A DNA stretch of 64,000 nucleotides, from contig NZ_BMJC01000003.1 in NCBI RefSeq assembly GCF_014642875.1, forward strand, positions 496,001-560,000, given 5' to 3'. Origin of the DNA: Puia dinghuensis (GTDB lineage Bacteria; Bacteroidota; Bacteroidia; Chitinophagales; Chitinophagaceae). A program made the translations under genes and the position numbers. This document shows, one piece after another, positions 9,448 through 18,632 of the stretch (its first letter is position 1; each line of letters opens with the position of its first letter). The notes beneath the pieces were generated by a model. It was not told where the DNA came from. It was given only the letters and a program-made list of their open reading frames with translations, and did not search any database.

Positions 9448-10539
9448 TTATTTTTGTTTATTGATGATGATGTCGCCGTTGTCCGTCCTGAAGGTTAGAT
9501 CGTTGGTGTTGCAGATTACAGATAGCGCTGTCTGCAACTGATCGGTCCGGAGTATCTTTCCGGTGAAAGACTGGCCTTCGAGGTCTTGGGCATTTACTAT
9601 TATCCTTACTTTATAATAATCACTTAATGTGCTGAAAACTCTCGCCAGCGGCGTCTTGTCGAAAACGCAGGCATAGATAGCCTCGGGTTTGCGGGTATGC
9701 ATCGTTGGCTTATTTGTGACAGACCCCGTGTCCGCAGGTTGCCATTTGCCAACCACATAATCCTTCGACGCCATATTTACCGCCAGCTTTTGGCCGGGAG
9801 CCAGATAAACACCCTGCATCTCGATGCCTGTACCCGGCATAGCCTGTACGCGCACCTTTCCCTCCATTAATAGCACGGAGACCCGGTTGTCGTCCCTCGC
9901 AATGACCATGAATTTCGTGCCCAGGACGCTCGTGGCAATCCCTTTCGAATAGACGGTGAAAGGAGCGTGAGGCCCGCTGGTCACTTTGAACAGGGCCTTG
10001 CCATTCACCGTGATAGCTCGCGCCGTATCGAACGGCTCATAGTAAGCTGCCTGGCTGCCGGGATAGAGATCCAGCGCAGAAGAGTCCGGCAGCAGGATGT
10101 GCTGCACCGTCGTGTCCGGGTTCGCGTATTGCCTCAGCTGTCTTGTTTTTGGCGATTCCCGGCGTACAGTTGCGGTTTGGTTGTTCTTCCCCGGAGAATG
10201 CCAGAGCATGGCAATGCCAAGAGCAAGGGGGATAGCTGCGGCCGCAATCCATCTGAGCGGGCGCAGGAAAGGTAGAATTTTGCCTTTCCCGGCCGGCTGG
10301 TCGCCCTCCATCACCGCAATCTTCTTATGCAGCTGCTCCAATATTCGTTGTGTCTCTCCGGGGGTCCGGTCTTCAGGCTCCTTATTCAGTTGAGCCCGGA
10401 ATTCCGCTTCCAGCGTCCGAACCCATTCCTGGTCATACCCAGCCATCAGCTCGATAAGCCGCTGTTTTTCATCATCGGTAGCCGACCCGGCCCAGAATTT
10501 CTCTATGAGTGATCTGATCTCCTGCATTGCTTCAGCCAT
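9448..10539 (-). CDS. FecR-family anti-sigma factor
   Basis: This 363-residue inner-membrane protein would hold the neighbouring ECF sigma factor inactive until a periplasmic signal arrives. An N-terminal cytoplasmic helical region (residues 1-90) precedes a single membrane span (about 93-111, WIAAAAIPLALGIAMLW). A FecR beta-domain follows (TTVQHILLPDSSALDLYPGS, then FTVYSKGIATSVLGTKFMV). A C-terminal DUF4974-type domain follows (about 287-360; DKTPLARVFSTLSDYYKVRI to the final IINKQK). It is downstream of the sigma gene (53 bases) and upstream of susC. A second in-frame ATG lies at 10527. Motifs make the assignment secure; the signal is unknown. Confidence 0.93.
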   Translation of the reverse strand: MAEAMQEIRSLIEKFWAGSATDDEKQRLIELMAGYDQEWVRTLEAEFRAQLNKEPEDRTPGETQRILEQLHKKIAVMEGDQPAGKGKILPFLRPLRWIAAAAIPLALGIAMLWHSPGKNNQTATVRRESPKTRQLRQYANPDTTVQHILLPDSSALDLYPGSQAAYYEPFDTARAITVNGKALFKVTSGPHAPFTVYSKGIATSVLGTKFMVIARDDNRVSVLLMEGKVRVQAMPGTGIEMQGVYLAPGQKLAVNMASKDYVVGKWQPADTGSVTNKPTMHTRKPEAIYACVFDKTPLARVFSTLSDYYKVRIIVNAQDLEGQSFTGKILRTDQLQTALSVICNTNDLTFRTDNGDIIINKQK

Positions 10540-10592
10540 AAATACTCCGAACGGGGAAGAATGGGGATGCCCCTAATGTTACCAAATTATTA

Positions 10593-11180
10593 CTAAGCCG
10601 GGACGCTGGTGCAAAGCAGCAGGAGGGAAATGGTAGCCGTGATGGCGGCATCATAATTACGGTTGGTGTACTTCCGGATGAAGATGCCGGCCTGCTTAAT
10701 ATAATCTTTTACCGAGCCGATGGAAATACCCAGGAGGGAAGCGATCTCTTCATAAGAGCGGCCCTCGAAATAATGGAGGTGGAATGCTTCTTTCTTCCGG
10801 GCCGGCAGGTGCTGCAGGGCATCCTCGATGAGGGAGAGTTGTGCCTGGTATAGCGTGTCGGGGGAAGCGTCATCCGTGGCTATGTTTTCAATATGTGCGG
10901 GATCATCCAGGCGAACGAGCGAAAGCTTGAGCCGATGCCGGAGGTAGGTGGCTGCCTTATTATAGCTGACGACAAAGAGCCATCCTGCTACCCTGTCGGC
11001 CGTAACTTTATCTTTATTTTTCCAAAGGCTGAGAAAAACTTCCTGCAGGATATCTTCTGCCGACTGCGGATGCCTGACCATTTTAAAAATATTGGCATAC
11101 ACCGCCTGCTGGTAGCTGTGATACACAGCGTCGAAGTCAGCGATCGTCTCCACCGCCAGGGAAGTGTTTACTGCCTGCAT
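10593..11180 (-). CDS. ECF RNA polymerase sigma-70 factor
   Basis: The 195-residue extracytoplasmic-function sigma factor starts at the ATG ending at 11180 (MQAVNTSLAVE). Upstream in-frame codons would run into the promoter and the neighbouring gene. Region 2 is seen at about residues 18-58 (YANIFKMVRHPQSAEDILQE) and region 4 at about 120-175 (LPARKKEAFHLHY, then SYEEIASLLGISIGSVKDYI). The C-terminus carries an unusual hydrophobic tail of about 16 residues (ITATISLLLLCTSVPA). It sits upstream of the FecR gene, the usual order for a trans-envelope signalling unit controlling a SusCD pair. A TAATTTTG box lies about 31 bases upstream of the start. Confidence 0.94.
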   Translation of the reverse strand: MQAVNTSLAVETIADFDAVYHSYQQAVYANIFKMVRHPQSAEDILQEVFLSLWKNKDKVTADRVAGWLFVVSYNKAATYLRHRLKLSLVRLDDPAHIENIATDDASPDTLYQAQLSLIEDALQHLPARKKEAFHLHYFEGRSYEEIASLLGISIGSVKDYIKQAGIFIRKYTNRNYDAAITATISLLLLCTSVPA

Positions 11181-11210
11181 CCGCCAAAAATAAATCTTAT
11201 TCTTTGGGGG

Positions 11211-11218
11211 CAAAATTA
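11211..11218 (-). promoter_or_regulatory. -7 promoter box for the ECF sigma gene
   Basis: On the minus strand the sequence reads TAATTTTG, an exact match to the Bacteroidota TAnnTTTG -7 element, about 31 bases before the sigma start codon. No clear -33 TTTG was found at the expected distance. This suggests transcription by the housekeeping sigma factor. Confidence 0.5.
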
Positions 11219-11232
11219 TGTATTTGTAATTT

Positions 11233-12042
11233 TTATAATTTAGGGGAAGAAGACGCGGCTTGGTGGGTGAGGCCGTGGGCAATGCGCCATTTGCGAAGTT
11301 TCGCCGGATAATTAAGATAGTGTGTGTCTTCGCCAAGGATATAGCCAGCCGGGTACAGCGGCTGCAGCGGCCAGGCATTATGCATGCCCTGTTGGTCTGT
11401 CCAGATATTCACGGGACTCATACAAACTCCGCGGAGACTGTCGGGCTTGTAAAGCTGATTGCCGGCAGAGTCTATGAGCCCTAATAGCCAGACAGCATCC
11501 ATGTCTTTATACGCATAGGCTGTATGGTACAGGTTGGGCAGGCTGGAAACGGAGGCGGGGTCATAAGCGAACTGGGCTTTGTAGGCTTCTATCTCATCGC
11601 CAAAATCATCTCCCACGCCATCAACGATACTATCCTTGACTGGCGCGAGCGTATCCTTGAAAACAATGCTTCCGTGCTGATATTGAATCCCGTGGGTTGT
11701 TTCGTGGATGAAATTGGGGATATTGTTTTCCTGGATATTGAAGAAGATGATGTCCTTTTGGATGTAGTAAGTAGTATAGCCCGGGTTTTTATTAATATGC
11801 ACTATTCCATACCGCTGGATGCTATAATAAAGGCTATCGAGATTTGCCAATACCTTTTTCAGGCTGTCCTTACTATCTTCATCGTCCATCTGCTCTTCCT
11901 TTTCTTTTATTTTCCCGCACATATCCAGCCACTCTTTTTTGCTTGATTCGATGACAGTGTCCGCCGTTGTCGTGCCTGCGAAGGCATCGAGCCTGGTCAG
12001 CAGCAATAGAATAAGAGTAGATAAGGTGATCAACTTACCCAT
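11233..12042 (-). CDS. Exported HExxH-motif protein, putative metallopeptidase
   Basis: I do not recognise the family. The 269-residue product starts best at the ATG ending at 12042, giving a signal peptide ending near residue 22; the upstream in-frame ATG (12087) would put extra residues ahead of it. A charged helical stretch (KEKEEQMDDEDSKD, 46-59) leads to FIHETTHGIQYQHG with His113-Glu114 and His117, a zincin-type HExxH. A second acidic candidate ligand lies in GDEIEAYKAQF (Glu150/Glu152). This spacing resembles gluzincin-type peptidases, so a periplasmic zinc peptidase or peptidase-like fold is plausible. It is on the same strand as the sigma/FecR/SusCD unit, 52 bases upstream of the sigma gene, but that gap holds a promoter box, so co-regulation is uncertain. 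Confidence 0.6.
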   Translation of the reverse strand: MGKLITLSTLILLLLTRLDAFAGTTTADTVIESSKKEWLDMCGKIKEKEEQMDDEDSKDSLKKVLANLDSLYYSIQRYGIVHINKNPGYTTYYIQKDIIFFNIQENNIPNFIHETTHGIQYQHGSIVFKDTLAPVKDSIVDGVGDDFGDEIEAYKAQFAYDPASVSSLPNLYHTAYAYKDMDAVWLLGLIDSAGNQLYKPDSLRGVCMSPVNIWTDQQGMHNAWPLQPLYPAGYILGEDTHYLNYPAKLRKWRIAHGLTHQAASSSPKL

Positions 12043-12245
12043 ATGGCAAAAGTTTAGGTTGGCGGGATACGGACAAAAGAGGAGCAAAAAAGGGACGATA
12101 CGGGAGTTAGTTGTTTGAACGATAGATACTTAAGGGTAAACTTATAACGGCTGTGCGCATTCCTCGTGCAGTCGTGCGAGATTTAACCAAAAAGGGTGAT
12201 TTTACGGGGGCTGTCGCTACAAGAGAGTGTTTAACAGCATTTTCG

Positions 12246-12253
12246 TATTTTGC
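12246..12253 (+). promoter_or_regulatory. Possible -7 box upstream of maeB
   Basis: TATTTTGC is close to the TAnnTTTG -7 consensus, lacking one T. It lies about 31 bases before the ATG at 12284 and supports choosing that start over the ATG at 12260, which would leave almost no leader. Confidence 0.35.
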
Positions 12254-12283
12254 ACCGCAATGGGACAAAGGACCATTCCTGTA

Positions 12284-14617
12284 ATGCAAAAAAAACAGCT
12301 CCGCAAAGAGCAGGCGCTTGAATATCATTCCAAAGGACGACCCGGAAAGATAGAAGTCGTACCGACGAAGGAGGCAAAAACACAACGGGATCTATCCCTT
12401 GCCTATTCACCGGGAGTGGCGGAACCCTGCAAAGAGATACATAAGAATGTCGAAGAGGTCTATAAATACACGGCTAAGGGCAACCTGGTAGCAGTGATCA
12501 GCAATGGCACTGCGGTGTTGGGACTGGGAGATATCGGTCCGGAGGCATCGAAGCCGGTGATGGAAGGCAAGGGGGTGCTCTTCAAGATCTTTGCCGACAT
12601 CGATGTATTCGACATAGAGATCAACGAAAAAGACCCCGAGAAATTCGTACAGATCGTCAAGGCGCTGGAGCCCACATTTGGGGGCATCAACCTCGAGGAT
12701 ATCAAGGCCCCGGAATGCTTTTATATCGAAAGGACCCTCCGGGAGAAGCTTAAGATCCCGGTGATGCACGATGACCAGCATGGGACGGCCATCATCAGCA
12801 GCGCTGCCTTGCTCAACGCCCTCGAGGTGCAAAAGAAAAAGATCGACAAGGTGCGCTTTGTCATAAATGGCGCCGGGGCGGCAGCGATGGCCTGTGTCAA
12901 GCTTTATGTGGCGCTGGGGGCCCGCCCGGAGAATTTTATCCTTTTCGACAAGGATGGGGTGTTGCATGATGAGCGGACCGATCTCGACGAAGACAAGAAG
13001 GTGTTTGCCGTAAATAAGAATGACTGGACCCTGGACAAGGCGATGAAGGATGCGGATGTATTCGTGGGCCTTAGTGTCGGCAATGTGGTGACCCCGGAAA
13101 TGGTAAAGACCATGGCCCGCCGTCCTATCGTTTTTGCAATGGCTAATCCGGACCCGGAGATCAGCTATGAGCAAGCTACTGCAGCCCGTGAAGATATTAT
13201 TATGGCCACAGGCCGGAGCGACTATCCCAACCAGGTGAATAATGTGCTGGGATTCCCCTTTATATTCCGCGGCGCCCTGGACGTGCGGGCCACCCAGATA
13301 AATGAGGCGATGAAGCTGGCTTCCGTAAAGGCGCTTGCCGATCTCGCCAAAACCCCTGTCCCGGATATCGTGAACATGGCCTATAATGAAAGGAACCTGC
13401 TTTTCGGCCCCCACTATATCATTCCCAAACCCCTCGACCCGCGACTGTTGTCGACCGTTGCGCCCGCTGTAGCCCGTGCGGCCATGGAATCCGGGGTTGC
13501 CCAGACCCAAATCGATAATTGGGACGCCTATGCTATCGAACTCAATCGCCGGCTGGGGCTTGATAATCAGTTGATGCGGGTGTTGAGCACCAAGGCCCGG
13601 ATCAACCCCAAACGGATCGTTTTTGCGGAAGCCGATAACATTAAAATTTTGAAGGTAGCACAGCTGTTGTATAATGATGGAGTGGCCTTCCCGATGCTGC
13701 TGGGTGACGAAAAAAAGATCAGGCATCTCGCCGCCAGCAACCAGATCGAGCTGGATGGCATGCCGGTGATCAACCCCTACAACGACGAATACGAAGAGCA
13801 GCGCAAACGCTTTGGGGAGATCTTCTTCCAGAAGCGGCAACGCCGCGGCTTTAATAAATACGAGGCTTTCAAGCGGATGCGCGACCGGCTCTACTTCGGC
13901 TGTATGATGGTGGAGACCGGGGAGGCGGACGCGATGATCTCGGGACTGACCAAGAACTACCCGGATACGATCAGGCCCGCGCTGCAGGTGATCGGGACGG
14001 AAGACGGGGTAAAGAAGATAGCCGGGATGTACCTGTTGTTGACGAAGAAAGGGCCGCTGTTTCTCGCCGACACGACAGTGAACTTCAACCCGACGGCGGA
14101 AGAGCTGGCGGATATTACGCTGCTGGTGGCCCGGGAAGTGCAGCAATTCAACCTCACTCCCCGGGTAGCCCTGCTGAGCTATTCCAACTTCGGCACGAGC
14201 GACTCGCCCGAAGCCCGGCTGGTGGCGGAGGCCCGGAAGATCGTCAAGCAACGGGAGCCCAACCTCATCGTCGACGGAGAGATGCAGGCAAGCGTCGCCC
14301 TGAACCAGGAGCTGATAAAAGAAAATTATCCATTTAGCGAATTGGTCGACCAGGAAGTCAACACCCTGGTGTTCCCCAATCTTGCGGCCGGCAACATCGC
14401 CTACAACCTCTTGAAGGAAGTCGGTGGAGCCGATGCCATCGGACCTATCCTGCTGGGGTTGAAAAAACCCGTCCATGTCCTGCAGCTGGGCAGTACGGTG
14501 AGGCAGATCTACAATGTGGCGTTAGTGGCCATTGTCGATGCACAGATAAAATGTAAGAATACCCCTTCGGACGAAGAAGGGAAAAAAGCGCCCTGGTGGA
14601 AGCGGGCAAGGCACTAA
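12284..14617 (+). CDS. maeB: NADP-dependent malic enzyme fused to phosphotransacetylase-like domain
   Basis: The 777-residue MaeB-type enzyme decarboxylates malate to pyruvate, supplying NADPH and linking the TCA cycle with gluconeogenesis. The malic-enzyme half (about residues 1-425) shows [24 protein letters not shown] and the Rossmann motif [12 protein letters not shown]. The C-terminal half (about 435-765) is a phosphotransacetylase-like regulatory domain ([17 protein letters not shown], then [14 protein letters not shown]). In E. coli MaeB this domain responds to acetyl-CoA and does not transfer phosphate (known of the family). The start at 12284 ([12 protein letters not shown]) aligns with other Bacteroidota members. 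Seventeen bases separate it from mlaE. Confidence 0.95.
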   Translation: MQKKQLRKEQALEYHSKGRPGKIEVVPTKEAKTQRDLSLAYSPGVAEPCKEIHKNVEEVYKYTAKGNLVAVISNGTAVLGLGDIGPEASKPVMEGKGVLFKIFADIDVFDIEINEKDPEKFVQIVKALEPTFGGINLEDIKAPECFYIERTLREKLKIPVMHDDQHGTAIISSAALLNALEVQKKKIDKVRFVINGAGAAAMACVKLYVALGARPENFILFDKDGVLHDERTDLDEDKKVFAVNKNDWTLDKAMKDADVFVGLSVGNVVTPEMVKTMARRPIVFAMANPDPEISYEQATAAREDIIMATGRSDYPNQVNNVLGFPFIFRGALDVRATQINEAMKLASVKALADLAKTPVPDIVNMAYNERNLLFGPHYIIPKPLDPRLLSTVAPAVARAAMESGVAQTQIDNWDAYAIELNRRLGLDNQLMRVLSTKARINPKRIVFAEADNIKILKVAQLLYNDGVAFPMLLGDEKKIRHLAASNQIELDGMPVINPYNDEYEEQRKRFGEIFFQKRQRRGFNKYEAFKRMRDRLYFGCMMVETGEADAMISGLTKNYPDTIRPALQVIGTEDGVKKIAGMYLLLTKKGPLFLADTTVNFNPTAEELADITLLVAREVQQFNLTPRVALLSYSNFGTSDSPEARLVAEARKIVKQREPNLIVDGEMQASVALNQELIKENYPFSELVDQEVNTLVFPNLAAGNIAYNLLKEVGGADAIGPILLGLKKPVHVLQLGSTVRQIYNVALVAIVDAQIKCKNTPSDEEGKKAPWWKRARH

Positions 14618-14634
14618 AACCAAAAACTAATTGA

Positions 14635-15372
14635 ATGACTTTTTTCACGGAATTCGGCAGCTATCTGTTAACCTTAAGAGGCATGTTCACCAGGCCGGAG
14701 AATGGCAAGATGTATTGGAAGGAGTTCATGCATCAGTGTTCGGAGATCGGCATCGGATCGCTGGGTATCGTGGCCATCATCTCGATCTTTATGGGCGCGG
14801 TGTCGACCCTGCAAACCGCCTATCAGTTGGTGAGTCCTATCATTCCCCTGTCTACCATTGCACAGATCGTGCGGGATACCGTTATCCTCGAGTTTTCCCC
14901 CACCCTGGTATGTATAGTGCTCGCGGGTGTGGTCGGCAGTAAGATAGCAAGCGAACTGGGCAATATGCGGGTAAGCGAGCAGATCGACGCACTGGAGATC
15001 ATGGGCATCAATACGAAATGCTATCTCATCCTCCCGAAGCTGCTCGCATCCATCTGTGTTATCCCGATGCTGGTGGTCATTTCGGCTGTCCTGGGCATCT
15101 GGGGGGGCAGGCTGGCGGGCACGGCCACCGGCATCCTTTCACCGGCGGCTTTCGACAAGGGTCTGCACCAATATTTCAAGCCTTATAATGTGTTCTTTGC
15201 CATGGCGAAGGCCTATACTTTTGCCTTTATCATTTCCAGCATCCCGGCCTTTTACGGCTATAATGTACAAGGTGGAGCGCTGGAGATCGGAAGGGCAAGT
15301 ACGAAATCGGTGGTGGTATCCTGTGTATTGGTATTGTTTGCTGACTATTTGCTTTCGGCACTCTTACTCTAA
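14635..15372 (+). CDS. mlaE: MlaE-type ABC transporter permease
   Basis: The 245-residue inner-membrane permease is of the MlaE/YrbE family, which moves phospholipids between the inner and outer membranes. About five or six hydrophobic segments are visible, with the family core motif VVGSKIASELGNMRVSEQID near residues 99-118 followed by ALEIMGI. It is followed after six bases by the cognate ATPase. The usual third component, a periplasmic MCE-domain protein (MlaD), is not in this stretch and must be encoded elsewhere if the transporter is complete. The upstream maeB gene is metabolically unrelated; the 17-base gap still suggests a shared transcript. Confidence 0.93.
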   Translation: MTFFTEFGSYLLTLRGMFTRPENGKMYWKEFMHQCSEIGIGSLGIVAIISIFMGAVSTLQTAYQLVSPIIPLSTIAQIVRDTVILEFSPTLVCIVLAGVVGSKIASELGNMRVSEQIDALEIMGINTKCYLILPKLLASICVIPMLVVISAVLGIWGGRLAGTATGILSPAAFDKGLHQYFKPYNVFFAMAKAYTFAFIISSIPAFYGYNVQGGALEIGRASTKSVVVSCVLVLFADYLLSALLL

Positions 15373-15378
15373 CCGTTT

Positions 15379-16197
15379 ATGATAGATATAAAAAACATAA
15401 AGAAAGGATTTGGCGAAAAGGTGGTGATCGATGACGTGAGCACCACTTTCAAGACGGGAAAATGTAACCTCATCATCGGCACCAGCGGAAGCGGGAAGAC
15501 GGTATTGATGAAATGCCTCGTCGGCCTGTTCGAGCCGGACAGTGGAGAGATCTGTTACGACGGGATGAACTTTTCCGAGATGAACGAAGACCGGCGTAAG
15601 GAGCTGCGACAAAGCATTGGGATGCTGTTTCAGGGTTCGGCACTCTTCGATAGCATGACAGTAGAACAGAATATCATGTTTCCCCTGGACATGTTCACCC
15701 AAAATACCCTGGCCGAGAAACTAAAGCGGGTGAATGAAGTGCTCCACCGTGTCAACCTCGAAGGCGCCAATAAAAAATTCCCGGCCGAGATTTCCGGCGG
15801 GATGAAGAAGCGGGTGGGCATCGCCCGGGCGATAGTGCTGAACCCCAAATATCTTTTCTGCGACGAGCCCAATTCGGGTTTAGACCCGCAGACGTCCCTG
15901 CTGATCGACAAGCTCATCAAAGAAATAACCGTTGAATACAATATCACGACGGTGATCAATACGCACGATATGAACAGCGTCATGGAGATAGGCGATCATA
16001 TCATGTACATGTACCAGGGGCACAAGGAATGGGAAGGCACCAACAAAGAGATCATTTTCAGCAAGAACAAGCTGCTCAACGATTTTATATTCGCTTCGGA
16101 ATTCCTCCAGGACGCCAAAGACTTGCGGATGCTGGAAGTAAAGGGCAAGATCGACATGCGCGATATAGACGAGTTGAACAAACAAGTCGATGGATAG
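15379..16197 (+). CDS. mlaF: MlaF-type ABC transporter ATP-binding protein
   Basis: The 272-residue ATPase partners the MlaE permease. Walker A is GTSGSGKT (residues 34-41), the signature is ISGGMKKR, and Walker B is YLFCDEP followed by the D-loop NSGLDPQT; the switch histidine is in INTHDMNSV. The Q-loop reads GMLFQGSALFDSMTVEQN, typical of MlaF-like proteins. Relative to simple ATPases it has a C-terminal extension of about 40 residues (FIFASEFLQDAKDLRMLE). Its last eight bases overlap the start of the AraC-type regulator in another frame. Confidence 0.95.
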   Translation: MIDIKNIKKGFGEKVVIDDVSTTFKTGKCNLIIGTSGSGKTVLMKCLVGLFEPDSGEICYDGMNFSEMNEDRRKELRQSIGMLFQGSALFDSMTVEQNIMFPLDMFTQNTLAEKLKRVNEVLHRVNLEGANKKFPAEISGGMKKRVGIARAIVLNPKYLFCDEPNSGLDPQTSLLIDKLIKEITVEYNITTVINTHDMNSVMEIGDHIMYMYQGHKEWEGTNKEIIFSKNKLLNDFIFASEFLQDAKDLRMLEVKGKIDMRDIDELNKQVDG

Positions 16198-17065
16198 GAT
16201 GTTGACCATACCAAACGACCTGTTTCCTTTCGGCGACTGGCCGGAATTCCAGGCCAGGACGGCTATCCGCAGCTATGAAAGCGGGTTGCCTAATGCGAAG
16301 ACGCGGGTGACCTTGCGGACCAATCTTGTTAGTTTTCTGCTGGAAGGCGAAAAGACCGTACATCGACCAGGGGAACCGATGCGCATCAAAGGCGGACAGT
16401 TCCTGCTGATCGCGGGTGGCAACACCCTGATGTCGGAGAAGCTGTCCATCAACGGGCGATATCGCAGCCTGCTGTTCTTCTTTGACGACAGCGTATTCAA
16501 GGACTTTTTTTTAAAATATCCCGGACTGAATCCAGCGGGCAAGGGCAATGACCCCATCGTTTCTTTTTCCATCGATGAATTTATCCGGAATTTCCTGCAC
16601 TCCCTGCAACTGATGCCTGCTGCCAACCCGGACATGCAAAAAAACTGGCAATTGTTGAAATTCGAAGAGCTGATGCTCTACCTGGCGGGGAAAGCCCCCG
16701 AAAGCCTGGCTGCTTTCCGGTTGACCGATGTCCATGATGCTGACGACCGGCAACTGATGGCTGTTGTCGAAGGCAATGTCAACCATGCCATCACCGTCGA
16801 TGAATTATCATTTCTTTGTAATATGAGTCTTTCCACCTTCAAGCGAAGGTTTGCCCGGCTTTATGCTACGTCGCCCAATAAATGGTTGTTGCAAAAAAGG
16901 ATGGAACTGGCGGCGAGTCTGCTGGACAGCCAGGAGAAGCCAAGCGAGGTATATCATAAAGTGGGATACGAGAATCATTCGAGCTTTACCCAGTCCTTTA
17001 AACAGGTGTATGGGGTGACGCCCCGGGAATTCCAGAAAAGGACAGCTTTGACCGTTTATCCATAG
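16190..17065 (+). CDS. AraC-family transcriptional regulator
   Basis: The 291-residue protein has an N-terminal cupin-like sensor half (about residues 20-150) and a C-terminal AraC/XylS double helix-turn-helix (about 190-285: TVDELSFLCNMSLSTFKRRF, then PSEVYHKVGYENHSSFTQSF, ending TPREFQKR). The last motif is the standard AraC second helix region. The start at 16190 overlaps the mlaF stop by eight bases; a second ATG at 16199 would remove three residues and the overlap. The target is unknown. Proximity suggests control of the mla genes or of the PEBP gene downstream, but nothing in the sequence proves either. Confidence 0.9.
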   Translation: MDRMLTIPNDLFPFGDWPEFQARTAIRSYESGLPNAKTRVTLRTNLVSFLLEGEKTVHRPGEPMRIKGGQFLLIAGGNTLMSEKLSINGRYRSLLFFFDDSVFKDFFLKYPGLNPAGKGNDPIVSFSIDEFIRNFLHSLQLMPAANPDMQKNWQLLKFEELMLYLAGKAPESLAAFRLTDVHDADDRQLMAVVEGNVNHAITVDELSFLCNMSLSTFKRRFARLYATSPNKWLLQKRMELAASLLDSQEKPSEVYHKVGYENHSSFTQSFKQVYGVTPREFQKRTALTVYP

Positions 17066-17106
17066 TTTTTGAGCGACGGGCCCTAGTGAGCAAGTTAGCG
17101 CCCGCT

Positions 17107-17114
17107 TATTTTTG
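17107..17114 (+). promoter_or_regulatory. -7 box for the PEBP-like gene
   Basis: TATTTTTG matches TAnnTTTG exactly and lies 18 bases upstream of the PEBP start codon at 17133. No convincing -33 element was found. Confidence 0.5.
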
Positions 17115-17132
17115 TATTCTAAAATCATCAAT

Positions 17133-17675
17133 ATGCAAAAGCTCATCTCCTTTGTATTGCTGGCTGTGTTGGCCGGCGGGAGCGTTTCTGCTCAGACATT
17201 TACTTTGAAAAGCAATGATGTCGGCGGTCAGGCAACGAACAGGCAAATGGCCAGTTCTTTTGGTTGTCATGGTGAGAATGTCTCGCCGGAATTGCACTGG
17301 GAGAATATCCCGGCGGGAACACAGGCCTTTGCCGTGACCATCTATGACAAGGACGCACCAACGGGCAGCGGCTTCTGGCATTGGACCATCTTTAATATCC
17401 CCGCCAGTGTGACGAGTCTTAAGAGCGACGCCGGCAATGTCGCCAAGAGGCTGACGCCGGAAGGAGCTATCCAGCTCAATAACGATGGAGGTCAGCCGGG
17501 TTATATCGGCGCCTGCCCGCCTCCCGGACCGATTCACGAATATCTTATTACCGTGTATGCCCTGAAGAGCAAGCTGCCGCTGGACAAGACGGCAGGGGCC
17601 GCCCTGGCCGGGTTTTATATCAATGCAAACACGATAGAAAAGGCTTCGATCGTGTTCTATGCGCAGAATAAATAA
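17133..17675 (+). CDS. Exported YbhB/YbcL-type PEBP (Raf kinase inhibitor-like) protein
   Basis: The 180-residue protein has a signal peptide ([20 protein letters not shown], cleavage near residue 20) and a phosphatidylethanolamine-binding-protein fold. Hallmarks are the [13 protein letters not shown] opening, [14 protein letters not shown] (the DPDAP-like ligand loop) and [22 protein letters not shown] (the GxRPP-like motif). Bacterial PEBPs bind small anionic ligands, and no enzymatic role is established. ATG 17133 is chosen because it gives a clean signal peptide and follows the promoter box. It stands alone between the AraC gene and sucD, each with its own promoter signal. Confidence 0.92.
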   Translation: MQKLISFVLLAVLAGGSVSAQTFTLKSNDVGGQATNRQMASSFGCHGENVSPELHWENIPAGTQAFAVTIYDKDAPTGSGFWHWTIFNIPASVTSLKSDAGNVAKRLTPEGAIQLNNDGGQPGYIGACPPPGPIHEYLITVYALKSKLPLDKTAGAALAGFYINANTIEKASIVFYAQNK

Positions 17676-17699
17676 CGGGTGGTTTTGAGTTTTTTCCCC

Positions 17700-17707
17700 T
17701 ATTTTTG
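17700..17707 (+). promoter_or_regulatory. -7 box for sucD
   Basis: TATTTTTG matches TAnnTTTG exactly, 30 bases upstream of the sucD start at 17738. A TTTTG stretch lies at 17683-17687, but too close to be a standard -33 element. Confidence 0.5.
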
Positions 17708-17737
17708 CCCACCGCAACTGTATACAAATCTACGCTA

Positions 17738-18610
17738 ATGGCAATCTTAGTTAACAAGCAATCCAAAATCATCGTACAGGGCTTTACAGGGACAGAAGGA
17801 ACTTTTCACGCTACGCAAATGATCGAGTATGGAACGCAGGTGGTGGGTGGTGTTACCCCGGGCAAGGGTGGCAACAGTCATCTCGAGAGGCCGGTATTCA
17901 ATACCGTTGCCGACGCGGTGAAACACACAGGAGCCAATGTATCGATCATTTTCGTGCCGCCGGCATTTGCCGCTGACGCGATCATGGAAGCGGCCGAAGC
18001 CGGTATCGAACTGGTCATCTGTATCACGGAAGGTATCCCGGTGCAGGATATGGTAAAAGCTAAGAATTATCTGTTGGGTAAGAACACCCGGCTCATCGGG
18101 CCCAATTGCCCGGGTGTTATCACTGCCGGTGAATGTAAGGTGGGGATCATGCCGGGATTTGTGTTCAAGAAGGGGAAGATCGGCATCGTCAGCAAATCGG
18201 GTACGCTTACGTACGAAGCCGCTGACCAGGTAGCCAAGGCAGGGCTGGGTATTTCGACGGCGGTGGGCATCGGTGGTGACCCCATCATCGGCACGCCGAC
18301 CAAAGAAGCGGTCGAGCTGCTGATGAATGACCCCGCAACTGAAGGTATCGTTATGATCGGGGAGATCGGTGGCAGCATGGAAGCCGATGCCGCCCGCTGG
18401 ATCAAAGACAACAACCGCAAGCCAGTGGTTGGGTTTATTGCCGGGCAAACGGCGCCTCCCGGAAGACGGATGGGGCATGCCGGTGCGATCATCGGTGGTG
18501 CGGATGATACGGCTGCGGCAAAAATGAAGATCATGGCCGAATGCGGTATCACCGTCGTACAGACGCCTGCGGAGATAGGGTCGACGATGGCGAAAGTGTT
18601 GAAGAAATAA
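17738..18610 (+). CDS. sucD: Succinyl-CoA ligase alpha subunit
   Basis: The 290-residue alpha subunit of succinyl-CoA synthetase makes ATP or GTP from succinyl-CoA in the TCA cycle. The CoA-binding Rossmann start ([15 protein letters not shown]), IGPNCPGVI, and the active-site loop [11 protein letters not shown] with the phosphorylated His247 are intact. Length is typical. The start at 17738 ([10 protein letters not shown]) fits the family; upstream in-frame codons lie inside the promoter box. The beta subunit gene sucC is not adjacent here, unlike in many proteobacteria. A strong hairpin terminator follows 22 bases after the stop. Confidence 0.97.
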   Translation: MAILVNKQSKIIVQGFTGTEGTFHATQMIEYGTQVVGGVTPGKGGNSHLERPVFNTVADAVKHTGANVSIIFVPPAFAADAIMEAAEAGIELVICITEGIPVQDMVKAKNYLLGKNTRLIGPNCPGVITAGECKVGIMPGFVFKKGKIGIVSKSGTLTYEAADQVAKAGLGISTAVGIGGDPIIGTPTKEAVELLMNDPATEGIVMIGEIGGSMEADAARWIKDNNRKPVVGFIAGQTAPPGRRMGHAGAIIGGADDTAAAKMKIMAECGITVVQTPAEIGSTMAKVLKK

Positions 18611-18632
18611 GTTATTCCCTGCATAAAAAAGT

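Noticed and set aside
12407-14476. 689-codon minus-strand open frame inside maeB
   Set aside because: It is the antisense shadow of a well-recognised malic enzyme/phosphotransacetylase gene; its translation is His/Arg/Gly-rich with no motif.
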